The notes below the pieces were generated by a model. It did no database searches and had not been told where the DNA came from. It worked only from the letters and a program-made list of their open reading frames with translations. A stretch of DNA of 64,000 nt, taken from NCBI GenBank assembly GCA_011947345.1, contig JAAVTG010000051.1, positions 1-64,000 on the forward strand, written 5' to 3'. Shown piece by piece: positions 10,774 through 20,706 of this stretch. A program made the translations under genes and the position numbers. Position 1 is the stretch's first letter, and each line of letters opens with the position of its first letter. This DNA comes from Phytophthora quininea (Eukaryota; Oomycota; Peronosporomycetes; Peronosporales; Peronosporaceae).

Positions 10774-12677
10774 ATGCCACGAAAAGGAAAACCGTCATCT
10801 CCGATTTGGGACTTGTTCGAGACCGTGATGCCGAAAGGCGAAGGAAAGGCACACCCCGACGTATCGTGTCCATATTGCCACAAGCTGTTCCACTCCGCTC
10901 AGCTTGGCAAGCATTTAAGGCCGCACATCCGTTCCTGTTCCTTCCCAGCGGATGTCAAGCTACTCTACGCTCCGTCCACACCGCCTACAACGCCGAAGAA
11001 GTCAAGCAAGCGACGTTCAATCGGGACCCCGCGCTCCCCTTCTAGTACTCGCAAGACTCCACCTAAAACTCTGCGGGTAGAATATAGCCAAGCCGAACTC
11101 GAGCTTGACATGGCGATGGCTTTCTACGCGACGGGAATATCTTTTCGTGTGCTTGAGGACCCGGAAATGCAACGGTTTTTAAGCATCTTCGTCCGGACCT
11201 CAAAATCCCTACGCACTACAAACTTGCCGGGCCTTTGCTTGACAAAACCTACACACGTGAACGCGAAAAAGTGATTGAGAGTCTCCAAAACGAGCCGTAT
11301 GTATCGATTGTCACCGACGGGTGGGCAAACCCGAACAAGCAGAGTATTATCAACTTTGTGATCACTTCCCCACGCATGACGTCCGTGTTTTGGTCATCTA
11401 TTGCGACTGGTGACAAGCGACACACTGGTGAATACATTGCGGATCGTATTGAGGAAGTTATTCAAAAAATTGAGGGGGTCATGAAGCCCGGGGCTGTTTG
11501 TAGTGTAGTTACTGATAATGCCTCGAACATGAAGAGTGCCTGGGAGACCCTAATCGCCAAACGGCCTAATCTGACCTGCAATGGCTGCGGAGCACACATG
11601 ATGGATTTGATTATGAAGGACGTTCTTGATTTGGCTCCTGTGAAGGACGTTCTCGACAATGCCAAGTGGATTTCAAAGTACATATTGAGCCGGTACATTC
11701 TAGTGGATCATTTTGATGAGCATCAGAAGAATCTGATATCTGAAAAATGCCGGAGACTCTGCTTGCCAGTGCCAACGCGATGGTATACGTCAGAAGCCTG
11801 CATGAAAAGTGTTCAACAAAACAAGCATGTCATCCAATTAATTCTGGAAGATAGCTCTTTGGACACCATGTATAAGGACAAGAAACGGCGTGCAAAGTTG
11901 GCCAAGGCACGGGAGCTCGTGGATGACTGTGCCTTCTGGGCAAAACTCGATGCTGTTCTATTGTTGCTCCACCCGATAAACAATTCCTTGGCGGAGTTTG
12001 AAAATGACGGCAGCTTTGTGTCCTCAGTGTTTGATCAATTCCGAAGACTGTTGCGGAATAGCGTTTACCACAGCGAATTGGATAACAGTGTGCTCCAGCT
12101 TAATTTTCTTCAGCGCGAGATCCGCAGCTTTATTTCGTCACGAGAGGAGGAATTTGTGAAGTCTTCGATGAAGATTGGTTGCCTGTTCGATCAACGCATG
12201 GATACCAGTTGCTTTACCGATAAGAAGCTTGACGAAACCATTGCAACTGCTGCTGCAATGATCACGGCGGACGAGGAGGAACAAGAAGTAGTCTCAGACC
12301 AGATCTCGGGGTTCATGACTGATAAATCGTCCTGGAACGAGAAAACGAAGAAGAACTATCAAACATACACACCGTTGAATTGGCGGCCAACGCGAATAAC
12401 AACGTACCAACTCATGCGCCCGTTAGCTCTGCGATTATTCTGCATTCCTACATCTTCTGCGGCTAGCGAACGCTCGTGGTCAATTCACGGCTTCATCCAC
12501 TCCAAACGAAGGAATCGATTGACTGCAGCACGCGAGGAAAAGCTCGGGTTCGTTTACACAAATCACAACGGTGAAGATTACGTTATGTATGATACTTATC
12601 CTGAAGCTCCACGAGAAAGCGTGCTATTCGAACGACCTGGTGTGGGGTTTCTTCAATCTGCCATACGTGCTGCATAA
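10774..12677 (+). CDS. hAT transposase with BED zinc finger (one frameshift)
   Basis: The first frame, 10774-11174, encodes a BED-type finger (CPYCHKLF ... HLRPHIRSC). The second frame, to 12677, holds the catalytic domain: first Asp in VTDGWANPN, second Asp in VTDNASNM, and the C-terminal dimerisation segment with SERSWS, whose Glu is the likely third catalytic residue. The frames meet at a five-T run near 11175, where one extra base would join them. Either the element is disabled by a one-base loss, the assembly has an error there, or the run slips. The protein would bind the element ends, cut and insert with 8-bp staggers. About 620 residues is normal for this family. Confidence 0.85.
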
Positions 12678-12683
12678 GTGCAG

Positions 12684-13865
12684 CGTTACTGCGGAGCAAA
12701 GAGCTGGTTACAATCACCTCCTCCACCATATTGTGCGCCACCAGCGTGCTCTCGATCTTCGCCGTGGCTGGACGCGCGCAGTACACCATCGATGCAGTCG
12801 GCAGCGAGGTAGTAGCCACCCCTGTCGCGACGGCAGCTTGGAAGCGGAGGTACTTGTCCGTATCTGCAGTTCCAGGTTCAGGTCGCCGTACACGGTGTAC
12901 GCCACGCCAGTTGCGGATGCACAGCTGGCCTTCAACGTCGATGCCCTTGATCTCGTTGCCGTGCTTGCTCTTCACCACAAAGTTGATGCCGAAGAACGGA
13001 CCGGGTTTCATGGGTGCTGCACCGGGCAAATCCACGCCAATGTGGCCGCCGGTCTCCGTCTGCAAGTACGTGTCCGCGATGTAGCACTGACGGTTGCCCA
13101 CCACCTCGTAGTACCATTTCCACGCCTCCGGGTTGATCGGCTCGCCCACGCTCCCCAAGATCTTGAGGCTCGACAGGTCGTACTCGCGGATTTTGTCGTT
13201 GCCGCGGGCCATCAGCGCGCGGATCGCGGTCGGCGCCGTGTAGAACTTGGTCACCTTGTGGCGCTGCACCAGGTCCCAGTACCGGCCGTGGTCAGGGTAC
13301 ATGGGCGTGCTCTCGAGCATGAGCGTCGTGACGCCGTTGACCAGCGGCCCGTAGATGATATAGCTGTGGCCCGTGATCCAGTTCGCGTCCTCCACGCACG
13401 CGAACACGCCGTCCTCGTGCAAGTTGAACGTGTACTTGGCCGTCAGCATCGTGTACAGCAGGTACCCCGCCGTCATGTGCGCGATGGCCTTGGGCGTGAT
13501 GGTCGAGCCGGACGTGTACAGGATGAACATGAGGTCCTCCGCGTTCATGAACTCGGCGGGGCAGTACGGTCGGTGGCGTAGCAGCTCCTCTTCGATATCC
13601 ACGTCGATCGTTGGGTTCATCTTGACCGCCGAGTTGTGCGTGCGCATGATCACGAACACTTCGCACACAAAGTCGAGTCCGCTCACAGCGTGGTCCACGA
13701 TCTGCTTGAGCGGCAGGGTGCAGTCGCCGCGCTTGCCTTCGTCCGCCACGCAGTCCCGCAGCGCATCGTCCGACAAGCCGTTGAACAGAACACGACGCTG
13801 TGCATGGCGTCAATGCGCGTGCATGCCAGCATAACGAAGGCGATGATTAGCACACCGCGCCGCCC
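12684..13865 (-). pseudogene. Captured acetyl-CoA synthetase fragment
   Basis: The minus-strand frame 13776-12583 matches the middle of acetate-CoA ligase, an ANL-family enzyme that makes acetyl-AMP then acetyl-CoA. Signatures in order are LFILYTSGST-like (here MFILYTSGSTITPKAI, with Ile replacing a Gly of the P-loop), WITGHSYIIYGPL, FYTAPTAIRALM, LGSVGEPINPEAW and YLQTETGGH. Homology also continues upstream in a second frame to about 13865. Near the 3' end the match shifts frame (about 12935-12790) and ends near TAKIES and VEEVIV, before the catalytic lysine domain. The N-terminal ~200 residues and the C-terminal lid are missing, so no active enzyme is made. About 300 codons stay open, pointing to recent capture. 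It runs tail-to-tail with the transposase. Confidence 0.9.
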
Positions 13866-13902
13866 ACTCGCTTGCTTGTGTCTCCTCCTGGTGTAGTTGA
13901 AA

Positions 13903-13974
13903 ACTAATTAGTCATGGTAATGTGAACCACACCAAACTAAGAAATATTACCGAGTCATTAGGTACTAATTAGTC
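13903..13974. repeat. Right subterminal palindromes of the hAT element
   Basis: Two further copies of the same motif, ACTAATTAGTC at 13903-13913 and 13964-13974, just inside the right end. Their presence at both ends, outside the captured gene fragment, shows that the fragment lies within one mobile unit. Confidence 0.8.
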
Positions 13975-14833
13975 GTAGTAGGCAGCCTAAAATGCCTAAT
14001 TTACAACCCTAATTCGTTCGATGCGTCACTGTTAGAGACGCTCTGCGAGACTCGTTGGGATGTAGATGAGGGCGACTTGACCGATGATTTCCTGATGAGC
14101 AAGATCAACGAGATCACGGCAAGCTTTAAGAACAAGGAGCTGCCAGACATGGCAGATCTTTTCAACGATGAACTCAAGTTTGACTTCTCGATCTCTGATG
14201 TAGATGCTCGGGTCACGGCCTACTTTCACCGCGCCAACGAGATAATTAAACGCAACGGAGTAACTGATCTTATCGCTCAGGAAGAAGGTGCTAAGCGCAA
14301 ATGCAAGGTGCTAGTTAATTTTTGCTGACAGAGCTACGGAAAAAGTTCGCAATGAGCTCGAGTACCGAAGTGTCGATGCAAAAACCAGCACCAGGAAGTT
14401 GTACGTAGTGGTGAACACATTGGCGTTAGACCTCGAGAGACAGAACCGAGCAGTCAAGCGACTAAAGAGCAAAGAGATCAAGAAGAGTTTCAACGACAAG
14501 CCGAGTCGGACAAGCTCTCAAGATAAGACTACAAAATTTGTCGGAAGGTCGAAGAAGCGGGCGGCTGAATCGTCGCAGCAGGACGCTGGATCGCGCTAGG
14601 TTGTGAAACTTTATCCAGACAAGAAGTGTTTTCACTGTGGCGAAGGCCATGGTTTCGTCGACTGCCCCACCGCCACAGATGCAGACAAAGAAGCAATCCG
14701 AGCCAAAAAGAGGGAAGAATATAAAGCCCGTCAGGAGGAAATTGAATTCATTAACTGTTTAGCGGATTTCTCGTCTTAATGTGATAAGCTATCTATCCGT
14801 GAGAGTTACGTTCGTGTCGTCCACAAGTGGTGA

Positions 14834-17147
14834 ATGGGTTCCGGGATATTATTTTCTGGCGGATCAAAGCCAAGTTTTTGCAGCACCCGGGCCAATATAA
14901 AGCCCGTCAGGATGGACGCCAAGGCAAGCGCAGAAGTGGTTAGATTGTGCAGGATTAGAGAGGGCCTGCCACCTGAGGGCGGCGAGGTGATTCTCGAAGG
15001 AGTACTCAGCGTACCCCTCCGGCACGATAGCGGCGCTGATCAAACAAGTATAAGTGAAGGAGTATTTCAAAGACTACAAGAAGTGTGCCCGGCAGTCGAA
15101 TGCGTGGAAGTTGCGACACCTATTCTATGGACAACGGCAAGTGGAGCAATGGAAGTCAAGAAAGTAGCGAATTTGCGTGTCAAGCTTTGTACGGCAGCAG
15201 GGCCAGTGGCGATTAATTCCCCGGTTGAATGTTTGGTAATTCCAGGAGACATAGATGAATTCCTGCTTGGGAATGATATGTTGGAGGCGTTGGGCATTGA
15301 CGTGGGGCGCCAGTTAGAAATGCTGGCATGCCGAAAGGGAGATGACGACGCAGACGATGATGGTGACGAACCCGAAGTTAATTTCTCGACGCCGCTAGCG
15401 GCCGATGTGGAGGCATCGGTTCGTGTGTTGGTGGAAAAAGCTGCTAGCAATGGTTTCCCGTCGGAGTACCTGATGGAGCTGCACAGAATAGCGACGCGTT
15501 TCGACCTTTGGAGGCTCGACCTGGGCGACGATCCGCCCGTGAAAGTGCCGCCGATGAAGATAAGGTTGAAGCATGGTGCTAAACCGTACAAGTGCAAGGC
15601 TAGAAAGTATCCGCCAGCTATCAGACAGTTCATGGACGGATTCAACGCCAAGCTGGAGAAGTTGGGATGGATTTATGAGAATCCCAACAGCAGGTGGGCG
15701 TGTCCAGCCCTGCCAGTGAGGAAGTCGGGTGCGAACGAATACAGGCAGACGACGGATTACAAATCTGTCAACGCGCAAGTGGAAAAGGAATAGCAGATGT
15801 GATGCCGAACGTTCAAGTGGATTTAGAAGTGGTGAAAGATGCCAAGTGTTTTGGACTTTTCGACTTTATTAAAGGTTATTGGCAGCTCGCCGTCGACAAG
15901 GCCAGCCAGGAAGTCTTGTCCTATATGACCCATCGCAAAATTTACACGACTAAGCGCGTGCCGCAAGGAAGTTGTGATGCTGCCCTTTTCTTTCAAGCTA
16001 CGATTGAAAAGTGTCTGCACGAATTGATGTACAAGAACTTAAGAACTTGCTCGTGTGGATAGATGATTTGCTTTTATACGCTACTGACGTGAAGATCTAT
16101 TTGGTAAAGCTCGAAAGACTCTTTGAGCTGCTTGACGAGATTGGTTTTAAGCTAAGCGTGAAGAAGTCAAGTCTTTTCGAGAAGAGGGTCAAGTGGTGCG
16201 GCAAAATAATTACTGGTGAAGATGTGGCTAACGACCCGAGCAGAATCCAACCTTTGATCGACTTGCCGTGCCCTAAAAACGCTGGAGAGCTCCAGGAATT
16301 TCTCTGCGCCTCTAACTGGATGCGTAGCAGTGTTATCGACTTTGCAAGAGTGGCACAACCGTTGCAGGCAAGACTTGATGAGGCACTAGCATCAGCTTCA
16401 AGGAGAACCAAACGAGTTGCTTCAGGGATCAATGTTGAACTCGGCGCTGAGGAGCTGTATGCGTTTGCAGATCTCAAGAGTAAGTTAGCAGCATCAGCAA
16501 GCCTAGCGTTTCCAAGTCCAGAAGCAGATCTGTGTGTGTTTACCGATGCGTCCGATATTGGTTGGGCTGTCATCGTGACTCAAGTAGCAAACTGGAAGGA
16601 CCGAGCAACCATTGCCGAGCAAGCTCACGAGTTACTGGTATGCTTGAGTGGCACGTTCACTGGAGCTAAACGAAACTGGAGCGTGATCGAAAAAGAGGCC
16701 TTTCTCATAGTGTGTGCCTTGGATCAGCCTAGTCATCTCTTACTGCGACCACAAGGATTCAGATTATTTTGTGATCACAGAAACCTTATATTCGTCTTTG
16801 CGCCTGCAAAAGAGGTGAAAAAGCATATAAGAGGAAAGCTCTTACGGTGGGCTCTCAAGATCATGGAATACAAGTACCAAATCGAACATATCGACGGTGT
16901 CAGCAACGTGTGGGCTGATATGGTGTCGAGGTGGGCGGGAAATCATAAAGTTGACAGTGCGGTGTCGCTGAAGGCTGTTGTGCTGCGCAAAAGACGGCGA
17001 GGAGAGGAAGACAGGACTCCAACGACCCGAAGCAAGCGAAGACGACGCCAAGCGGCAGAACGACCGAGTGCATCGTGCCAAAGTCGTGGTGTTGGAGATA
17101 ACGAAACAGCCCGAGTTGATCAACCAGAAGTTGCAGCAGTTGCGTGA
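14834..17147 (+). pseudogene. Gypsy pol: protease, reverse transcriptase, RNase H
   Basis: Three overlapping frames. 14834-15793 has a retroviral-type aspartic protease (DSGADQTSIS, with LLGNDML downstream) and the first RT motifs (WACPALPVRKSG). 15694-16062 has the RT palm start (GLFDFIKGYWQLAVD, with the first catalytic Asp). 16011-17147 has the catalytic pair (VWIDDLLLYA), connection domain, and RNase H (VFTDASDIGWAV, NWSVIEKEAF, HIDGVSNVWADMVSRW). The RT switches frame at about 15790 and 16050. The frame ends in basic sequence where the integrase core should begin, so pol is both frameshifted and deleted. Confidence 0.85.
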
Positions 17148-17699
17148 CAGCGTTCACGTCATGCACAGAGCTGTGCGAGTGAAGCGCGAACAGCAAATGA
17201 GACGCAACAAAGCCATGCAGAGCCACGCAAGAAAAGCTAATTTCACTGTTGGAGATTACGTGCTGAAACCACGAGTGGATCAGAAACATCAAGACAAGTT
17301 CTAGTGACTTGGATTGGGCCGTATCAGATAGTGCAAGCCGATGAGCACTTGTTTGTCGTAAGGCACCTAGTTACTGGCGCAGAGACAGACGTGCATTCCT
17401 CTAGGCTAAAATACTATGCAGATAAAGATTTGGAAGTGACTGAAGAGCTCAAGGAGCACATAGCCTCGCAGGTCATAGTGCTAGCGGTAGCAGAGCTCAA
17501 GGAGCATCGCTGGAGCGAGAACAAGAAGGGCTACGAGCTACTAGTGACATGGAAAGGGCTCGAGCCCATAGAGGACTCGTGGGAGTCTCTCGGATCTCTC
17601 TGGAAAGACATACCAGTCATGATCCGTGAGTATACTGTTTCTGCCGCAGACAAAGCGCTGTCAAAGCATCTATCACGTACAACCGAGTTTGCAAGTTGA
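16978..17699 (+). pseudogene. Integrase C-terminal piece and chromodomain
   Basis: Frame 16978-17304 ends with the integrase C-terminal barrel (NFTVGDYVLKPRVDQ), one stop codon interrupts, and 17304-17699 continues (TWIGPYQIVQA). It then gives a chromodomain (YELLVTWKGLEPIEDSWE). In chromoviruses this domain steers integration to marked chromatin. The HHCC finger and DDE catalytic core that should precede it are absent, apparently deleted between the RNase H end and about 17010. Confidence 0.75.
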
Positions 17700-17861
17700 A
17701 GTGCAAGTTGCAGTTGCAGAGTGAAGGTCCGGAGTGATGTTCACGCTCATGCGACATACATGCAACATTCGGTAAACATTTGGATGATTTCCGAAGTTAT
17801 CCGGATGACAGGCAAGTTTTTCAAGAAGAGCTTTTGGAGTGTCCAAGGCTTGACAGGGCGG

Positions 17862-18089
17862 TGTAGTGGCTGGTTCTACCAAGCCTTGACCACTGCATCG
17901 GGCCGCACAGAACGTGAGGCCGAGCTGGCATAGAAGTTAGAGGACGAGTGACCTTCAGTAGTGAGCTTAGCATACCTACGACGTGATCAACACTTTAGAA
18001 GTTACCTCAAGACAAGCAAGCAATACTACTCAGGTTACAGGAAGCGCCAGCTTCCTGTCGTGTGTTCCGAGTTATCGAGACCCACTGCA
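17862..18089 (+). repeat. 3' LTR of the Gypsy element (228 bp, internally shortened)
   Basis: Matches the two outer parts of the 5' LTR with 6 mismatches and lacks its middle 375 bp, keeping one copy of the AGAAGTT repeat at the junction (17932-17938). It is followed directly by the target duplication ATGGG at 18090-18094 and then by the rest of the effector gene. Confidence 0.85.
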
Positions 18090-18714
18090 ATGGGCAGCCT
18101 CCTCCTCCTTCATTCAATAGTGTTGGCTCCCATGCGGAGATGCTGACGAAGGCCGACTTTTGGGCCGAAGTTGGACGCCCCAGAACCTTCGTCATGAGAG
18201 CTTTTGGAATGGACCCCAAGCTGGCAGGACAAGAACTCCAGCGCCACAACAACCACCAGTATCTCTTCTACTACGACAGTCTAATGGCCACAAAGACAAA
18301 GGCAAAAGCCACAGTAACGAAGTAGGTCTGCTGTAACGCAAAGAAGGATTGCTCATAACGCTGAACGGGGCGTTCGTTAACGACAATCCTGTTGACAGAA
18401 TGGCGAGCAAATCGAGTGGCAAAACTTCGAGTTTCTGTATGACAAAACACTTTTGCTGTCAGTTCTTGCAATTCTAAGCATCGCTTCCATCCCGTGAACG
18501 ATTATGGGATGCACCAATCTGTTCCTCAATCCCAGCTCGACTTGCATGGCGTTATAGCCCACAACGTATTGGTATATAGACCGCAGCCAAAACATCTTCC
18601 CGACCAGCAGTCTCGCACAAGGTTGACAAGCATGCACTGCTCATAGAAACTGCTTTTCTTTCACTACTACTTTTCTCTCCACTGGTTAATCGATTTCGCC
18701 ATTTCTGGTTTGCC

Positions 18715-19613
18715 ATGGGTGCTAACATCGTGCTAGTCGCGGTGATCGCTCTGCTGCTCAGCATATCGACAGTTTCAACGGAGACCTCCTTCGGGACTAA
18801 AAGGTTGGTGAGGGCCAACAGCATTTACAGTGGCGATGACTCGCACTCTTCGTCTGCTTCCAACCACTCTGAAGAGAGAGCAGGTGCTGCGGTGTCGGGC
18901 TTGGTATCGGTAAAGAACATGCTCGGTCAGAAGTTGACTTCGGCTGGCAAGTGGGTTAAGGTGGAACTTTGGCTCGAGGCTCGCAAGACCCCCGAGTTTG
19001 CGAAGCAGGCGCTGGGACTCGAGAAGCTGTCGGACAAGGCACTCAAGGCACACAAGAACTACAAGTATTTTGAGTATTTTTTGAAGAAGGACGAGAAGTA
19101 CAAGATTATCGGGTGGATCCAGGAGAAACTCTCGTCCTTCGAGGTCTGGAATCTACTAAAAATGGAGGATATCCCTGCATCTGCTCTCAAGAGCACCAAT
19201 GAGTACCGAATGTACACCACGTTCGTGCTGAAAACGGATAAATTCACGCTGAGCTCCCTGGAAAATAATCTGCCTCCCCTTCGTGGTTTAGATCGACTAC
19301 TGGGTCTGCCGCCGAGCTGCTGACCAAAGCGGACATTTGGGCTCATGCTGGCCGCCCCAGATCCTACGTGATGAAATCACTAGGAATGGACACGTGGATG
19401 AATGAAGAAGCTCTGAAGATGCTCAAGACCTACGAGTATCTCCAGTACTACGACAACATCATGCAGGCGATCGCAGCGGCGGAGAAGGCGGAGAAAGCGG
19501 CGGAGAAGGCGGAGAAAGCGGCGAAGAAGGCGGAGAAAGCGGCGAAGAAAGCGGCGAAGAAGGCAGAGGAAGCGGCGAAAAAGGCGAAAAAGGCGAAAAG
19601 GGCGATGCATTAA
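18715..19613 (+). pseudogene. RXLR-type effector paralogue 2, one frameshift
   Basis: From a good ATG at 18715 come a signal peptide (first ~22 residues), a KRLVRAN motif (an R-L-V-R version of RXLR) and EERAG, then WY-type helical modules. The frame stops at 19323, but the last module continues in another frame (19325-19613), so one base is missing near 19305-19318. The tail, about 19470-19605, is a low-complexity run of GCG/GAG/AAG codons giving an Ala/Lys/Glu-rich helix not seen in the other two copies. It lies 390 bp after paralogue 1 in the same orientation. If the frameshift is real, a protein shortened by one module could still be made. Confidence 0.75.
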
Positions 19614-19765
19614 GTTACGCGTAAGCGCATCATGCCGGATAACACACAGCGATAGCCAGCGATCTCGTAGCACAAGATTAACAACTTGTTGCGCTGCTCG
19701 TTGAGACTGCATACTAATATTTTCTCTCTCCGCTGCTTCATCGATTTCGTCTCCTTTGGATGGCC

Positions 19766-20538
19766 ATGAGGAGTAGCGTCGTGCTAGTCATCGTGTTCGC
19801 TCTGCTACTCAGCATATCAACCGCTTTAGCGACCGTCAGCAACCCCCTACACGACGACTGCAGCACTAAAAGGTTGTTGAGGGCCAACAACATTTCGTCA
19901 CCTTACGAAGGAAAGAGTTTCGAAGAGAGGTGGTGCTAAGCCGTCGGGCTTAGCATCCCTGAAGAACAAGCTCGGCAAGAAGTTGACTTCGGCTGGGAAC
20001 TGGATCAAAGTACGACTTTGGCTCGAGACTCGCAAGACCCCGCGTTTGTCAAGAAGGCGCTGGGACTCGATAACGTGTCCGACGATATGCTGAAGGTCCA
20101 CAAGAACTACAAGTACTTCGAGTATTTCATGAAGAAGGAGTACAAGATTGTCGAGTGGATACAGCAAGGACTCTCGTCCTACCAAGTTTGGAATAAACTG
20201 GGCTTGGAGGAGATTGCTTCGACTGCTCTCAAGGGCACCGATGCGTACCGAATGTACGCCAGATTCGTGCAGTGGACTGACGACCAGGCAGTACAGTCGT
20301 TGGTCTATAATACGCGTCTCCTTCGTGGTTCGGATCGACTGGGTCTCGCTCCGAGATACTGACCAAGGCGACCTTGTGGGCTGAAGTTGACCGCACCAGA
20401 GCCTATGTCATGAGGGCGTTGGGAATTGACAAGAAGCTGACAGGACAAGCACTGACGAACCACCAGAATTTCCAGTATCTCCAGCACTACGACAAGCTCG
20501 TGGAAGCGGCAAAGAATGCAAAGACGACGACGAAGTGA
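19766..20538 (+). pseudogene. RXLR/dEER effector paralogue 3, several frameshifts
   Basis: ATG at 19766, signal peptide and KRLLRAN, then EER. Immediately after EER (about 19928) a one-base loss relative to paralogue 1 leads to a stop. The WY modules continue in shifted frames, with further breaks near 20038 and 20350. The last module ends with a stop at 20538. Spacing and orientation continue the tandem array. At least three breaks make this copy inactive unless the sequence is faulty. Confidence 0.75.
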
Positions 20539-20650
20539 GGATTCATCGCTCGAGATCACATCGCAGTCCTTCCTTGCTGCTGTGTGACGCACTTGGCACA
20601 CGTCACATAAAATCCATACAAATCTCAATCTTCGTAAACATTCCCCAACC

Positions 20651-20666
20651 GCTCATTCCTCAATCC
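20651..20666 (+). promoter_or_regulatory. Oomycete Inr core promoter of the peroxidase gene
   Basis: GCTCATTCCTCAATCC matches the oomycete initiator consensus GCTCATTYYNCAWTTT at 14 of 16 positions. It lies 41 nt before the ATG at 20707, the usual distance. Transcription should start inside it. Confidence 0.75.
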
Positions 20667-20706
20667 GCAAGAGACTTGTAACAGCTCCCCCACTACTGCA
20701 CGTACG

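Larger units (their letters stand above)
10568..14011 (+). mobile_element. hAT DNA transposon carrying an acetyl-CoA synthetase fragment
   Basis: The element is 3444 bp. The left end reads TAGGGATGTGAATT and the right end, on the minus strand, TAGGGTTGTAAATT (12 of 14 identical). The 8-bp duplication ATTCGTTC lies at 10560-10567 and 14012-14019, the size expected for hAT. It contains a BED-finger/hAT transposase (10774-12677, plus strand) and, between the transposase stop and the right end, a host-type acetyl-CoA synthetase fragment on the minus strand. Copies of a GACTAATTAGTC-type palindrome sit just inside both ends. Removing the element restores the Gypsy gag frame. Confidence 0.92.
10274..14779 (+). 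pseudogene. Gypsy gag, interrupted by the hAT element
   Basis: Gag starts at about the ATG at 10274 and runs to 10567, with one internal TAA near 10378. It is cut by the hAT element and resumes at 14020 in the same reading frame once the 8-bp duplication is counted once. The central part is helical (DALIEWLKLRKEYVAV before the cut, DDFLMSKINEI after it). Further stop codons follow at 14328 and 14597. A zinc knuckle, CFHCGEGHGFVDC (C-x2-C-x3-H-x4-C, one residue shorter than usual), lies near 14630 and would bind element RNA. The protein is not made as one piece. Confidence 0.75.
9629..18089 (+). mobile_element. Gypsy-type LTR retrotransposon (chromovirus-like), with nested hAT
   Basis: Two LTRs beginning TGTAG and ending CTACA/CTGCA bound the element. 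The 5-bp duplication ATGGG lies at 9624-9628 and again at 18090-18094. Between the LTRs come gag with a zinc knuckle, then aspartic protease, reverse transcriptase, RNase H, an integrase C-terminal piece and a chromodomain, the order of Ty3/Gypsy chromoviruses. The integrase zinc finger and DDE core are missing, so the element cannot move by itself. The LTRs differ at 6 positions over the 228 bp they share, so the insertion is not brand new. A hAT transposon interrupts gag. Confidence 0.9.
9103..18325 (+). pseudogene. RXLR/dEER effector paralogue 1, split by a Gypsy element
   Basis: The 5' part (9103-9628) encodes a signal peptide, an RLLR motif and an EER motif, followed by the start of a WY-type helical module. 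The 3' part (18095-18325) encodes the last W/Y module of the same protein; similarity to paralogue 2 continues across the insertion. RXLR proteins of oomycetes are secreted and enter plant cells, where they disturb immunity. Three lesions are visible: the start codon is TTG where paralogue 3 has ATG and no in-frame ATG precedes it; a frameshift lies near 9430-9440; and an 8.5-kb LTR element sits at 9629-18089 with a 5-bp duplication. The gene is dead in this haplotype. Confidence 0.85.

Noticed and set aside
12571..13581. Long plus-strand frame of 336 codons
   Set aside because: Shadow of the acetyl-CoA synthetase fragment; the minus strand has clear enzyme motifs and the plus frame is His/Arg/Val-rich noise.
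19380..19712. Minus-strand Leu/Arg-rich frame resembling a membrane or leucine-rich protein
   Set aside because: Antisense of the GCG/GAG/AAG repeat of effector copy 2; composition artefact.
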